Notes: generated from the letters alone by a model not told the origin. Positions 27,788 to 37,044 are shown, numbered from the stretch's first letter. The stretch is 64,000 nucleotides of DNA from Nitratireductor mangrovi (GCF_007922615.2 NZ_CP042301.2:3890001-3954000), one strand, 5' to 3'. Numbers and translations: made by a program.

Positions 27788-28623
27788 TTGACGGCTCCGG
27801 ATGTGATGCCGCGGATCAGCTGCCGCGAGAAGATGAGGTAAAGGACGAGCACCGGCAGGATGGCCAGCGACAGCGCGGCCAGCACCGCGTTCCAGTTGGT
27901 GACGAACTGGCCGAGGAAGAGCTGCGCGCCGAGCGTCACGGTCTTGGTCGACTCGGCCGGCGCCAGGATCAGCGGGAACCAGAGATCGTTCCAGATCGGG
28001 ATCATGGTGAAGACGGCGACGGTCGCCATCGGCGGGCGCAGCAGCGGCAGCACGAGCTGGAAGAAGATGCGGTATTCCGACAACCCGTCGATGCGCCCGG
28101 CATTCTTCAGGTCGTCGGAGATCTGGCGCGTGAACTCGGTCAGGATGAAGATCGCCAGCGGCAGGCCCTGCGCCGAATAGACCAGGATCAGGGCAGTCAG
28201 CGTGTTGACCAACCCGCTCGCCACCATCATCTCAAGGATCGCGACGGTGCCGAGCCGGATAGGAATCATGATGCCGAGCGCCAGGTATAGTCCCATCAGC
28301 GTGTTGCCGCGAAAGCGGTACTCGGCCAGCGCGAAGGCGGCCATTGCGCCGAAGATCAGCACGATGGCCAGCGCGACGACCGTGACGATGACGCTGTTCT
28401 GGAAATAGAGCGGGAAGTTGCCCTGCGACAGCACGGTCTCGTAACCGATCATGTCGAACGTCTCGCCCGTCGGCGGCGACAGCGGCGAGCGGAAAATCGC
28501 CTTGCGCGACTTGAACGAGTTCATCACCACGACCAGCACCGGAAACAGCGCGATCACGGTGTAGACGATCAGGATCGCGTGGGCGGCGAAGGTGCGCGCT
28601 GGGGAGGTTCTGGCCTGGCTCAC
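27784..28623 (-). CDS. Sugar ABC transporter permease (MalG type)
   Basis: The 279-residue protein has six hydrophobic segments and the EAA loop at RIDGLSEYRIFFQLVLPLLR, which contacts the ATPase. It is the second CUT1 permease, 10 bp after the MalF-type gene and overlapping the Gfo/Idh gene by four bases. Confidence 0.92.
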   Translation of the reverse strand: MSQARTSPARTFAAHAILIVYTVIALFPVLVVVMNSFKSRKAIFRSPLSPPTGETFDMIGYETVLSQGNFPLYFQNSVIVTVVALAIVLIFGAMAAFALAEYRFRGNTLMGLYLALGIMIPIRLGTVAILEMMVASGLVNTLTALILVYSAQGLPLAIFILTEFTRQISDDLKNAGRIDGLSEYRIFFQLVLPLLRPPMATVAVFTMIPIWNDLWFPLILAPAESTKTVTLGAQLFLGQFVTNWNAVLAALSLAILPVLVLYLIFSRQLIRGITSGAVK

Positions 28624-28633
28624 CGTCGCGCCC

Positions 28634-29563
28634 TCAGAACTGGTAGCGCCTGAGGCGCGTCTGGATGGCGAACAGGTAGATGCACACGCCGGTCAGGATG
28701 ATGAAGAACATGATCGAGGCGATGGTGGCGCCCATGTTCGGATCGCCGGTCTGCAACTGGAAGCCGAAGAAGGTGCGGTAGAGGAACGTGCCGAGAATGT
28801 CGGTCGAATAGTTCGGGCCCGCCAGCGCCCCTTGCGCGGAATAGATCAGGTCGAAGGCGTTGAAATTGCCGACAAAGGTCAGCACCGAGATGATGCCGAT
28901 GGCCGGCAGGATCAGCGGTAGCTGGATCTTCCAGAATTGCGAGAAGCCGGTGATGCCGTCGCATTCGGCCGCTTCGAGGATTTCGTCCGGAATCGACAGC
29001 AGCGCCGCATAGATCAGCATCATCGGGATGCCGACGAATTGCCACACCGAGATCAGCCCGAGTGTGGTGAGGGCATACTCCTCCTTGCCGAGCCATGGCG
29101 TGAACAGGTGCTTGAGCCCAACCATGTCGAGCAGGTCTGGCGCCACACCCCAGAGCGGGCTCAGGATCAGCTTCCATGTAAAGCCGACGATGACGAAGGA
29201 GAGGATCGTCGGGATGAAGATCGCCGTGCGATAGAAGGCCGAAAAGCGCAGCCGCGGGTGGCTGAGCAGGGCGGCGAGCAGGATTCCGACCGGGTTTTGC
29301 ACCAGCATGTGGATGATGAAGAACCAGGTGTTGTTCCAGAGCGCGTTCCAGAAACTCACCGACCAGCGCTCATCGCCGAACAGGGTCCGAAAGTTGTCGA
29401 TGCCGGCGAAGACCTGCTCGTTGTCGATGGTGGTGAAGAGCGAAAGCTGCAGCGTGCCGAACAGCGGCACGATCATGACCGCGCTGTAGATCAACACCGC
29501 AGGCGCCAGGAACACGGCGATGTGCCAGCGGATCGGCGTTCTTTCCGACTTGCCTGTCGCCAT
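28634..29563 (-). CDS. Sugar ABC transporter permease (MalF type)
   Basis: The 309-residue permease starts at the ATG at 29563, after GGGGGG. It has six membrane segments and the EAA loop in ILEAAECDGITGFSQFWKIQLP. It pairs with the MalG-type protein in the CUT1 transporter of this operon. Confidence 0.92.
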   Translation of the reverse strand: MATGKSERTPIRWHIAVFLAPAVLIYSAVMIVPLFGTLQLSLFTTIDNEQVFAGIDNFRTLFGDERWSVSFWNALWNNTWFFIIHMLVQNPVGILLAALLSHPRLRFSAFYRTAIFIPTILSFVIVGFTWKLILSPLWGVAPDLLDMVGLKHLFTPWLGKEEYALTTLGLISVWQFVGIPMMLIYAALLSIPDEILEAAECDGITGFSQFWKIQLPLILPAIGIISVLTFVGNFNAFDLIYSAQGALAGPNYSTDILGTFLYRTFFGFQLQTGDPNMGATIASIMFFIILTGVCIYLFAIQTRLRRYQF

Positions 29564-29582
29564 CGCCGTTTCCCCCCGTGCC

Positions 29583-29602
29583 GGGCCGCCGATGGGCGGC
29601 CC
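29583..29602 (-). other. Intercistronic hairpin after the sugar-binding-protein gene
   Basis: GGGCCGCC and GGCGGCCC form an 8-bp stem with a four-base loop between the binding-protein stop and the first permease gene. It has no T-run and likely stabilises the binding-protein mRNA. Confidence 0.55.
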
Positions 29603-29621
29603 GCGCATCCTTGTCGTCAGC

Positions 29622-30881
29622 CTATTTCTGAGGGTCGTACCAGCTGGCGAGACCCTTCTGGAGCTCGGCGGCGGCCGCTTCCGGCGTCTCGGTGCCGTTG
29701 ATGACGTTGGCCGACTTCACCCAGGTCTCGTTTTCGAGATTGGGCGTTCCGCGCGACAGGATCTGGTAGGTCGAACGGATCGTCGATTCGCAGCTCTCGC
29801 GCCAGGAGACGAATTCCTGCGCCAGCGGGTCTTCCATCTCGACCGGGGTCGACGACAGCGAGAAGAAGCCGGGCAGGGCGTTGGCGTAGATGGTCGCGAA
29901 TTCCGGCGAGGCCACCCACGACAGGAAGGTCTTCGCCGCCTCGGCATTGGCGCTCTTGGCGTTGAGGCCGATCGCGATGTCGTTGTGGTCGGAGATGTAG
30001 CAGGTGTCGCCGCCCGCCTTCACAGGCGGGGCGAAGGCGCCCATCTCGAAATCGGCCTGGGAATTGAACAGCGAGATTTCCCAGGAACCGGCCGGATAGA
30101 TCGCGGCGCGGCCCAGCGTGAACAGGTTCTGGCTGTCGGGATAGGATTGTGCCTCGAAACCGTCGCCAAGATAATCCTTCCATTTGGCCAGCGTCGCATA
30201 GGGAGCGACCCACTGCTCGTCGGTCAGCTTCTGGTCGCCCTTGATCAGCGCCAGCCGGCCTTCCTCGCCCTTCCAGTAGTTGGGGCCTATGTTCTGGTAG
30301 CCCATGGTGGCGGCTTCCCAGAGGTCCTTGGTGCCCATGGCCATCGGAATGTAGGTGCCATCTTCCTTGATCTTGTCGAGGGCGGCGAAGAACTCGTCCT
30401 CCGTCGTCGGCACCTCGACGCCGACCTCGGCGAATGCGTCCTTGTTGTAGATGAAGCCGTGGATCACCGAGGCCATCGGCACGCAGAAGGTGGCGCTGCC
30501 GTCATCGGTCGACCAGGCCGATTTCGCCACGTCGGTGAAGTTCTCCATACCGGCAAGGCCGGAGAGGTCGGCGAGATGGCCCTTGTTGTAGAGCTCCAGC
30601 GAGGCATCGAAGGGACGGCAGGTGATGAGATCGCCCGCCGAACCGGCATCGAGCTTGGCGTTGAGCGCGGCGTTGTATTCTGTCGGCGCTGACGGCGAGA
30701 ACACCACCTTGATTCCGGGGTTCTTGGCCTCGAAGGCCGGGATCAGCTTTTCCTGCCAGATGGCAAGGTCGTCGTTGCGCCAGCTCTCGATGGTAAGCGT
30801 GGTGTCCTGGGCAAAAGCCGTCCCGGCAAAACCGAGCATGCTCGTTCCCAGGAGAAGTGCGGTAAGCGTCCTGCTTTTCAT
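29622..30881 (-). CDS. ABC transporter sugar-binding protein (CUT1 family)
   Basis: The 419-residue precursor has a signal peptide (MKSRTLTALLLGTSMLGFAG ... AFAQ) and the family-1 solute-binding fold (TIESWRNDDLAIWQEKLIPA, LGRAAIYPAGSWEISLFN). It is followed by a hairpin and the two permeases. Context (murQ directly upstream, nag genes divergent) points to an amino sugar such as MurNAc, GlcNAc or a disaccharide containing them; the ligand is inferred, not seen. Confidence 0.92.
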   Translation of the reverse strand: MKSRTLTALLLGTSMLGFAGTAFAQDTTLTIESWRNDDLAIWQEKLIPAFEAKNPGIKVVFSPSAPTEYNAALNAKLDAGSAGDLITCRPFDASLELYNKGHLADLSGLAGMENFTDVAKSAWSTDDGSATFCVPMASVIHGFIYNKDAFAEVGVEVPTTEDEFFAALDKIKEDGTYIPMAMGTKDLWEAATMGYQNIGPNYWKGEEGRLALIKGDQKLTDEQWVAPYATLAKWKDYLGDGFEAQSYPDSQNLFTLGRAAIYPAGSWEISLFNSQADFEMGAFAPPVKAGGDTCYISDHNDIAIGLNAKSANAEAAKTFLSWVASPEFATIYANALPGFFSLSSTPVEMEDPLAQEFVSWRESCESTIRSTYQILSRGTPNLENETWVKSANVINGTETPEAAAAELQKGLASWYDPQK

Positions 30882-30903
30882 TGTCGTTCTCCCTGTTACC
30901 CTC

Positions 30904-31827
30904 TCAGGTTCCGTGTTTGCGGGCGTCGTTCCCGCTTTCCAGCCGCGAAAGCGCGGCGCGCAGCATGCCGCCTTCGCTTTCGAGCAGTTCCCGCGCCGCA
31001 GCGCCGTCGAGCGCGCCGGCCGCCAGAAGCACCGCCACCTTGACCGAGCCCTCTGCCTGGTCGAGCAGCGCGGCAGCCTCTTCGGGCGGACAGCCGGCGA
31101 TCGCCGTCACCATGCGCGCCGCGCGGTCCCTCAGTTTGGCATTGTCGGCGCGCAGATTGACCATGTAGCCGTCATGGACGTGACCGAGGCGGATCGCCGC
31201 CAGGGTCGACAGCATATTGAGTGCAATCTTCTGGGCGGTACCCGCTCCCATGCGGGTCGAGCCCGCGATGATTTCCGGTGGTGTCTCGACCGCGATGCCG
31301 ATGTCGGCACCCTCGACGAGCGGCGTCGCTGCGTTGTTGGCGATGGCGATCGTGGGCATGCCGCGCCGCCGCGCCTCGGCGAGGGCTGCGACCGCATAGG
31401 GCGTGGAGCCGCTCGCGGAAATGGCGATCAGGCAGTCACCGGCGCCCAGCTCTGCCTTGCCGATCGCGTGGCGCGCTTCGTCGGGATCGTCCTCCGGCCC
31501 GCCGGCGAGGTGGGAAAGGGCCGCTTGCCCCCCCGCGATCAGCACCACCACTCGCTCAGGCGCGATACCGAAGGTGCCGGGCAGTTCCAGGGCGTCCGCC
31601 AGCGCCATCAGCGCCGAGCTGCCCGCTGCGGCATAGGCAAGACGTCCACCGCCGCGCAGCGTGTCGGCCACGATTGCTGCGGCGTCGGAAAGCGGCCCCA
31701 CTGCGCCGAGGACGGCCCCGGCCGCCGCCAGCTGTGCATCGGCGAGCAGACGCGACACCTCGAGCGGGGCCTTGAGGTCGAGGCCGCCGGCGTCCGGATG
31801 CTGCTGCTCGGTGCGGCGCAAGGCCAT
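30904..31827 (-). CDS. murQ: N-acetylmuramic acid 6-phosphate etherase
   Basis: MurQ splits the lactyl ether of MurNAc 6-phosphate, giving GlcNAc 6-phosphate and D-lactate. The start at 31827 follows AGGAGGAACGC and gives a 307-residue protein. The SIS-fold signatures SASGSTPYAVA (residues 137-147) and IAGSTRMGAGTAQKIALNML (187-206) are present. An acidic residue near 81 in ALELPGTFG and the GPEDD segment near 110-114 match the positions of catalytic Glu residues in E. coli MurQ. It heads the leftward operon, which is unusual because murQ normally sits with a PTS gene. A paired TGGTATT box lies 23 bp upstream. Confidence 0.93.
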   Translation of the reverse strand: MALRRTEQQHPDAGGLDLKAPLEVSRLLADAQLAAAGAVLGAVGPLSDAAAIVADTLRGGGRLAYAAAGSSALMALADALELPGTFGIAPERVVVLIAGGQAALSHLAGGPEDDPDEARHAIGKAELGAGDCLIAISASGSTPYAVAALAEARRRGMPTIAIANNAATPLVEGADIGIAVETPPEIIAGSTRMGAGTAQKIALNMLSTLAAIRLGHVHDGYMVNLRADNAKLRDRAARMVTAIAGCPPEEAAALLDQAEGSVKVAVLLAAGALDGAAARELLESEGGMLRAALSRLESGNDARKHGT

Positions 31828-31849
31828 GCGTTCCTCCTGTTTCCGCGAA

Positions 31850-31867
31850 AATACCAAAAAAATACCA
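31850..31867 (-). promoter_or_regulatory. Direct-repeat box upstream of murQ (probable NagR-type operator)
   Basis: On the minus strand the site reads TGGTATT-N4-TGGTATT, two identical 7-mers 11 bp apart. The identical arrangement lies before the divergent kinase gene. A dimer or tetramer binding on one DNA face is expected; the GntR regulator at 32899 is the obvious candidate. Confidence 0.65.
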
Positions 31868-31984
31868 CTTGTCCAGCGGCGTTAACGTTTTTCGTTTGAC
31901 GACTGCTGTCGCGGCAGCTTAAGTAGTTGAAATTGATGAAAATTGACGATGCCGGCTCGCGGGGAGAAATTAACGCTTGGCTAT

Positions 31985-32002
31985 TGGTATTTTATTGGTA
32001 TT
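31985..32002 (+). promoter_or_regulatory. Direct-repeat box upstream of the amino-sugar kinase gene
   Basis: TGGTATT-TTAT-TGGTATT has the same 7-mers and the same 11-bp period as the murQ box. It ends 21 bases before the kinase GTG and just before its ribosome site, as the other box does for murQ. Confidence 0.65.
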
Positions 32003-32023
32003 ATCCAGAAAGGAGGAGCGTTC

Positions 32024-32902
32024 GTGCGACTGGTCCTGGGCATCGATGGCGGAGGAACCAATTGTCGCGCCGCGCTTGCGACGATGGCAGGTGTTGTCAT
32101 CGGCCGCGGCGCCGGCGGGCCGGCCAATATCATGACAGACCTCGAAGGGACGCGCGACAGCGTCATCGAGGCGGCGCGCAATGCCTTCTCCGATGCGGGA
32201 GCGGATTTTGCCGGCGCCGCCGAGACGGATGCCGTTCTCGGCCTGGCCGGGGCCAACGTCGCCGATCTTGGCGACCGGCTGACCGCGATGCTGCCTTTCC
32301 GCGAAAGCGCTTGCGAGAGCGACGCGCTGATCGCCTTGCATGGCGCATTGGGGGAACATGACGGCGCCATCGCCATCATCGGCACCGGCTCGGTTTTCAT
32401 GGTCAGGCATGACGGGCAATCGCGCGCCATCGGCGGCTGGGGTTTTGCGCTGAGTGACCTCGGCAGCGGCGCCCGCCTCGGCCGCGAACTTCTGGAAGAA
32501 TCGCTCCTGGCGCATGACGGCATCCGCACGGGCACCGGTCTGACCCGTGCGGTGCTCGAACGTTTCGATAACGACCCGCGCAAGGTCGTGCGGTTCGCGG
32601 CCGGCGCCCGGCCACGAGACTACGGCCAGTTCGCCCCGCTGGTCTTTGAGCACGCTCCCGTAGGCGATCCGACTGCCGAGCGGCTGTTGAGCCGGTCGGT
32701 CCGCCAGATCGAGGAGGCGCTGGCGGCGCTCGGCCTGCGCGACGGTGACCGGCTTTGCCTGCTGGGCGGGCTGGCAAAACAGATCGCGCCCAGGCTTTCG
32801 GCGCCGTTCAAGGCTTTCCTTGCCGAACCATTGGCCGACGCGCTGGGCGGCGCCGTGGCGCTGGCCGTGAAGCGGTACGGTGAGACGGCGGTAGCCAGAT
32901 GA
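32024..32902 (+). CDS. BadF/BadG-family N-acetylhexosamine kinase (GlcNAc/MurNAc kinase-like)
   Basis: The start is a GTG at 32024 behind AAGGAGG; the longest frame begins upstream of the operator and is rejected. The 292-residue kinase has phosphate-1 VLGIDGGGTNCRAAL, phosphate-2 AIIGTGSVFMV, and LSDLGSGARLGRELL of the ASKHA fold, as in eukaryotic-type GlcNAc kinases and the clostridial MurK kinase. It should phosphorylate GlcNAc or MurNAc at O6 inside the cell, feeding MurQ or NagA. It overlaps the regulator gene by ATGA. The exact sugar is inferred from neighbours. Confidence 0.85.
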   Translation: MRLVLGIDGGGTNCRAALATMAGVVIGRGAGGPANIMTDLEGTRDSVIEAARNAFSDAGADFAGAAETDAVLGLAGANVADLGDRLTAMLPFRESACESDALIALHGALGEHDGAIAIIGTGSVFMVRHDGQSRAIGGWGFALSDLGSGARLGRELLEESLLAHDGIRTGTGLTRAVLERFDNDPRKVVRFAAGARPRDYGQFAPLVFEHAPVGDPTAERLLSRSVRQIEEALAALGLRDGDRLCLLGGLAKQIAPRLSAPFKAFLAEPLADALGGAVALAVKRYGETAVAR

Positions 32903-33690
32903 GCGATCTTGCCAGCCGCATCCGCCTTGCGCTCGACCAGGCCGCCGGTCAGGGAACACCGCTTTATCTGCGCCTGAAACGCAGTATCGAGGAGGCGATC
33001 GAGGCCGGCGTGATCCGGCCCGGCGACGCTTTGCCATCAGAGCGCGATCTCGCTGCGCAGGCCGACATTTCGCGCGTCACCGTTCGCAAGGCCGTGCAGG
33101 ATCTCGTCCGTAGCGGCTTGCTGGTGCAACGGCGCGGATCGGGGACTTTCGTTGCGCCTCGGGTCGACCGCGTCGAGCAGTCCTTGTCGCGACTGACATC
33201 GTTTACCGAAGACATGGCGCGGCGCGGCATGACGGCGCGCTCACGTTGGCTCGACCAGGGTGTCTACCCGCCTTCGCCCGAAGAGATGATGGTGCTCGGC
33301 CTGTCGTCGCGGGAGATGGTGGCACGGCTGGCCCGGTTGCGTCTCGCCAACGATACCCCGCTCGCCATCGAGCGCGCGTCGCTTTCCGCCAGCGTCCTAC
33401 CAAGGCCTGAGACAGTCGACAGTTCGCTATATGCGGAGTTGCAGAAGACGGGCAACCGCCCGGTGCGGGCGGTACAGCGCATCTCGGCGACCAACCTTGG
33501 CGAGGGCGACGCCGAACTGCTCGGTGTGGCGCCCGGGGCCGCCGGTCTCAGCATCGAGCGTATCTCCTATCTCGCGTCCGGTCGGGTGATCGAGTTCACG
33601 CGGTCGGTCTATCGCGGCGACACCTATGATTTCGTCGCCGAGCTGCGGCTGAGCGAACCGGCACAAACACCGGGAGCGGTGCCGGCATGA
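32899..33690 (+). CDS. GntR-family regulator with UTRA domain (NagR-like)
   Basis: The 263-residue protein has an N-terminal winged helix (PLYLRLKRSIEEAIEAGVIR ... SRVTVRKAVQDLVRSGLLVQ, residues 20-85) and a C-terminal UTRA domain (about 100-250) that in NagR/DasR relatives senses phosphorylated amino sugars. It is coupled by ATGA overlaps to the kinase and the deaminase. It likely represses both arms of the divergent locus through the TGGTATT pairs. Confidence 0.88.
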   Translation: MSDLASRIRLALDQAAGQGTPLYLRLKRSIEEAIEAGVIRPGDALPSERDLAAQADISRVTVRKAVQDLVRSGLLVQRRGSGTFVAPRVDRVEQSLSRLTSFTEDMARRGMTARSRWLDQGVYPPSPEEMMVLGLSSREMVARLARLRLANDTPLAIERASLSASVLPRPETVDSSLYAELQKTGNRPVRAVQRISATNLGEGDAELLGVAPGAAGLSIERISYLASGRVIEFTRSVYRGDTYDFVAELRLSEPAQTPGAVPA

Positions 33691-34715
33691 GCGGGCGCAC
33701 CCATATGGCGCGCGAGATCGGCGAGATCCCCGAGGCCGCGGCACGGCTCATCGTGACTGGGAGCGACGCTCTCGCGGCCGCTGGCGAAGCCCTGCGCGCT
33801 TTCGAGCCGGCGATGCTTGCCACGGTGGCGCGAGGCTCGTCTGACCATGCCGCGTCGTTCCTGAAATACGCCACCGAAATCACAGCCAGGATACCGGTCG
33901 CCTCGCTCGGCCCGTCGATCGCCTCGATCTACGGTGTCACCCTGCGTCTCGACCATGCCGCGACGGTTGCGATCTCGCAGTCGGGCAAGAGCCCCGACAT
34001 TGTCGCCATGACCGAGATGGCCGCAAGGGGTGGCGCGCTGACCATCGGCCTCACCAACGCGGCTGCGTCGCCGCTCGCCGAGGCATGCAGGCATGCCGCC
34101 GACATCATGGCCGGGCCGGAGCGCAGTGTCGCGGCGACCAAGACCTTCGTGAACTCGGCGCTGGCAGGACTGTCGCTGCTCGCGCGCTGGACGTCCGACG
34201 ACGGCCTCGCGGCGGCGCTGGCGAGGCTTCCGGACGATCTCGGCAGCGCCATCTCCTGTGACTGGTCGGGTCTGGCCGAGGCGCTTGCCGGGCACGAATC
34301 GCTGTTCATCCTGGGGCGTGGCCCGTCGATGGCGATCGCCCAGGAGGCGGCGCTGAAGTTCAAGGAAACCAGCGGTGTTCATGCCGAGGCCTATTCGGCG
34401 GCGGAGGTCATGCACGGTCCCCTGGCCCTGGTGAAGCCCGGCTTTCCGGTTTTGCTGCTTGCCGCCCGCGACGCGGCCGAACCTTCGCTGGTCAAGGCAG
34501 CCGCCGCGCTGGCCGAGCGTGGAGCTGCCGTCTTTGCGACCACCGACGGCGTCGCAGCCAGCCATCGCCTGCCCTTCGCCGCGACTGGCCACCCCCTTGC
34601 CGATCCGCTGGCGCTGATCGCGTCCTTCTATGCCTTCGTGGAGGCTTTCGCGCGCGGCCGCGGGCTCGACCCCGACACGCCGCCAAACCTGCGCAAGGTG
34701 ACCGAGACGCTATGA
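33687..34715 (+). CDS. SIS-domain glucosamine-6-phosphate deaminase (NagB-II type)
   Basis: The 342-residue protein has two SIS domains like the isomerase half of GlmS (TVARGSSDHAASFLKY, ISQSGKSPDIVAM, LGRGPSMAIAQEAALKFKET, HAEAYSAAEVMHGPLAL) but no glutaminase domain. In nag clusters lacking classical NagB this family converts GlcN 6-phosphate to fructose 6-phosphate and ammonia. It overlaps its neighbours by ATGA on both sides. A sugar isomerase of related type (AgaS) is the alternative. Confidence 0.87.
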   Translation: MSGRTHMAREIGEIPEAAARLIVTGSDALAAAGEALRAFEPAMLATVARGSSDHAASFLKYATEITARIPVASLGPSIASIYGVTLRLDHAATVAISQSGKSPDIVAMTEMAARGGALTIGLTNAAASPLAEACRHAADIMAGPERSVAATKTFVNSALAGLSLLARWTSDDGLAAALARLPDDLGSAISCDWSGLAEALAGHESLFILGRGPSMAIAQEAALKFKETSGVHAEAYSAAEVMHGPLALVKPGFPVLLLAARDAAEPSLVKAAAALAERGAAVFATTDGVAASHRLPFAATGHPLADPLALIASFYAFVEAFARGRGLDPDTPPNLRKVTETL

Positions 34716-35869
34716 CGAGGGTTACCGCATTTCGCGGCGCGCGCATCTTCGACGGCGAGACCACGCATGTCGACAAGGCCCTCGTCGTACGGGGCGGCGT
34801 TGTCACCGCGATCACCGACACGTCCCGAATGCCGGCGGTGGATGCGGTGATCGAACTCGACGGCCTGATAGCGCCGGGTTTCGTCGACCTGCAGGTCAAT
34901 GGCGGCGGTGGCGTCATGCTCAACGACCGCCAGGACATTGATGCCGTTCGCACCATCTGCGCGGCGCATGCGCGCTTCGGCACCACCGCGTTGTTGCCGA
35001 CCCTGATCACCGACACGCCGAAGGTCACGCGCGCAGCAGTCGACGCCGCCGAAGCGGCGGCGCGCGAGCAGGTTACGGGATTTCTCGGACTGCATCTGGA
35101 AGGCCCGCATCTTTCGCTGGCGCGCAAGGGCGCGCACGACCCCGCGCTGATCCGGCCGATGACGGACGGCGACGAAGCCTTCCTGATCTCCGCGCGCAGG
35201 AACCTGCCGGCACTGCTCACCACCGTGGCGCCTGAGTCGGTCTCGCCCGAGCGCATCGCTCGGCTCAAGGCGGCCGGCATCGTCGTCAGCCTCGGCCATT
35301 CGGATGCCGGCTACAAAACGGCGGCGGAGGCCGCCGCCGCCGGTGCCTCGATGGTAACTCATCTTTTTAACGCCATGAGCCAGATCGCCAACCGCGAGCC
35401 GGGCCTCGTCGGCGCCGCGATCGATCTTGGCGGCCTTTCGGCCGGCTTGATCGCCGATGGCATTCATGTCGATCCCGCCAACATCCGCACCGCGCTCAAG
35501 GCCAAGAGCCTTCCCGGTCGCATCTTTCTGGTCACCGACGCCATGGCGACGATCGGCACCGGGATGACCGCCTTCACGCTCAATGGCCGCACCATCCGGC
35601 GCGAGGATGGTCGGCTGACACTCGAGGACGGCACGCTGGCCGGCGCCGATCTCGACATGATCTCGGCGGTCCGGTTCATGCACGAAACGATCGGCCTTCC
35701 GGTCGAGGAGGCCTTGCGCATGGCGTCGCTCTATCCGGCGCGGGCGATGGGGCTCGATGCCCACCATGGCCAGCTTGGCAGGGGCACGCGGGCCGACTTC
35801 GTGCAGCTCGACGATGGCCTTGGCATCAAATCCGTCTGGATTGCGGGTGAGCAGATGCACCAAAACTAG
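34712..35869 (+). CDS. nagA: N-acetylglucosamine-6-phosphate deacetylase
   Basis: NagA removes acetate from GlcNAc 6-phosphate. The 385-residue amidohydrolase shows FVDLQVNGGGG, the metal-binding GLHLEGPHLS, GHSDAGYKTA and THLFNAMS, and the catalytic Asp in LVTDAMATIG. It is the last gene of the kinase-regulator-deaminase-nagA chain, coupled by ATGA. Confidence 0.95.
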   Translation: MTRVTAFRGARIFDGETTHVDKALVVRGGVVTAITDTSRMPAVDAVIELDGLIAPGFVDLQVNGGGGVMLNDRQDIDAVRTICAAHARFGTTALLPTLITDTPKVTRAAVDAAEAAAREQVTGFLGLHLEGPHLSLARKGAHDPALIRPMTDGDEAFLISARRNLPALLTTVAPESVSPERIARLKAAGIVVSLGHSDAGYKTAAEAAAAGASMVTHLFNAMSQIANREPGLVGAAIDLGGLSAGLIADGIHVDPANIRTALKAKSLPGRIFLVTDAMATIGTGMTAFTLNGRTIRREDGRLTLEDGTLAGADLDMISAVRFMHETIGLPVEEALRMASLYPARAMGLDAHHGQLGRGTRADFVQLDDGLGIKSVWIAGEQMHQN

Positions 35870-35982
35870 CGGCGCGCGACGCAAACCCTCAAGGGGCGCC
35901 TCTTGAGTATGGCGCTGACTTCAGTCATGCGGAACGCAGGGCTGGCTCCTGCAGGGCAGCCTGCAGCCACGCCGGAGGTTTC

Positions 35983-37014
35983 ATGAAGACCGTCTTTTCA
36001 CCTCGCCACGCCGGGCATTCCGGGCAGACGGAGCTTGTCGGCGGCGAAATCGTTCCCGGCTTCGAAAACCCGTCGCGGGCGCGCTTCATTCGCGAGCGCA
36101 TCGACGCGGTCGGGCTCGGCCCGGTGATCGAGCCGGGTCCGCACGACATCGCGCTCGCCAAGCGCGTGCACAAGCCGGACTATGTCGACTTTCTTCCCAA
36201 CGCCTGGCCGATGTGGCGGGTGGCTGGTCATTCGACTCCTGCCATGCCCTTCGTCTGGCCGGCGCCGGGCCTGCGATCGGACGTGCCGCCTGATACGATC
36301 GAAGCATTGCTCGGCTATTATTCCTTCGATGCCGGCGCGACCTTCGTCGAGGGCACCTGGGAGGCGATCAAATCTTCCTTTGATACGGCGCTGACGGCGG
36401 CATCGCTGGTCAAGGAAGGCGAACGCAGCGCCTTCGCGCTCTGCCGCCCGCCCGGCCATCATGCCGGCAGCGCCTCGATGGGTGGCTATTGCTACATCAA
36501 CAACGCCGCGGTCGCCGCGCAATGGTTCCGCGACCAGGGCGCGCAACGGGTGACCATCCTCGACGTCGACTATCATCACGGCAACGGCACGCAGGAGATA
36601 TTCTATGCTCGCGGCGACGTGCAGGTGATCAACCTCCACGGTGATCCGCTGACCGAATATCCGCACTTCCTCGGCCATGCCGACGAGCACGGCACCGGCG
36701 ATGGCGAGGGCTTCAACCACAACTACCCGCTGCCGGCCGGTACCGATTGGGCCGCATGGAACGCCGCGCTGGAGGATGCCCTGCGCCAGTTGTCGGGCTT
36801 TGCCCCGGAGGTGGTCATCGTTTCGCTTGGCGTCGACACGTTCGAGCGCGATCCGATCAGCCATTTCCGCCTGAGATCGGACGACTACCCGAAGATGGGC
36901 TCGCGTCTGGCGAAAATAGGTCTGCCGACGCTGTTCGTCATGGAGGGTGGCTACGCGGTCGAGGAGATCGGAATCAATGCGGTCGGCGTGCTGACCGGCT
37001 TCGAAAGCGGCTGA
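35983..37014 (+). CDS. Histone deacetylase-fold acetylpolyamine amidohydrolase
   Basis: The 343-residue protein begins MKTVFSPRHAGHSGQTEL after a GGAGG site and carries the arginase/HDAC zinc-site motifs: CRPPGHHAG (catalytic His pair), ILDVDYHHGNGTQEIFY (Asp-x-His zinc ligands) and FVMEGGYAV. Bacterial members deacetylate N-acetylpolyamines. It lies 113 bp after nagA on the same strand and converges with htpG; a functional link to nagA is not evident. Confidence 0.88.
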   Translation: MKTVFSPRHAGHSGQTELVGGEIVPGFENPSRARFIRERIDAVGLGPVIEPGPHDIALAKRVHKPDYVDFLPNAWPMWRVAGHSTPAMPFVWPAPGLRSDVPPDTIEALLGYYSFDAGATFVEGTWEAIKSSFDTALTAASLVKEGERSAFALCRPPGHHAGSASMGGYCYINNAAVAAQWFRDQGAQRVTILDVDYHHGNGTQEIFYARGDVQVINLHGDPLTEYPHFLGHADEHGTGDGEGFNHNYPLPAGTDWAAWNAALEDALRQLSGFAPEVVIVSLGVDTFERDPISHFRLRSDDYPKMGSRLAKIGLPTLFVMEGGYAVEEIGINAVGVLTGFESG

Positions 37015-37044
37015 CGCCTGCATTTCGGTTTGGTAGTGGCGCGT

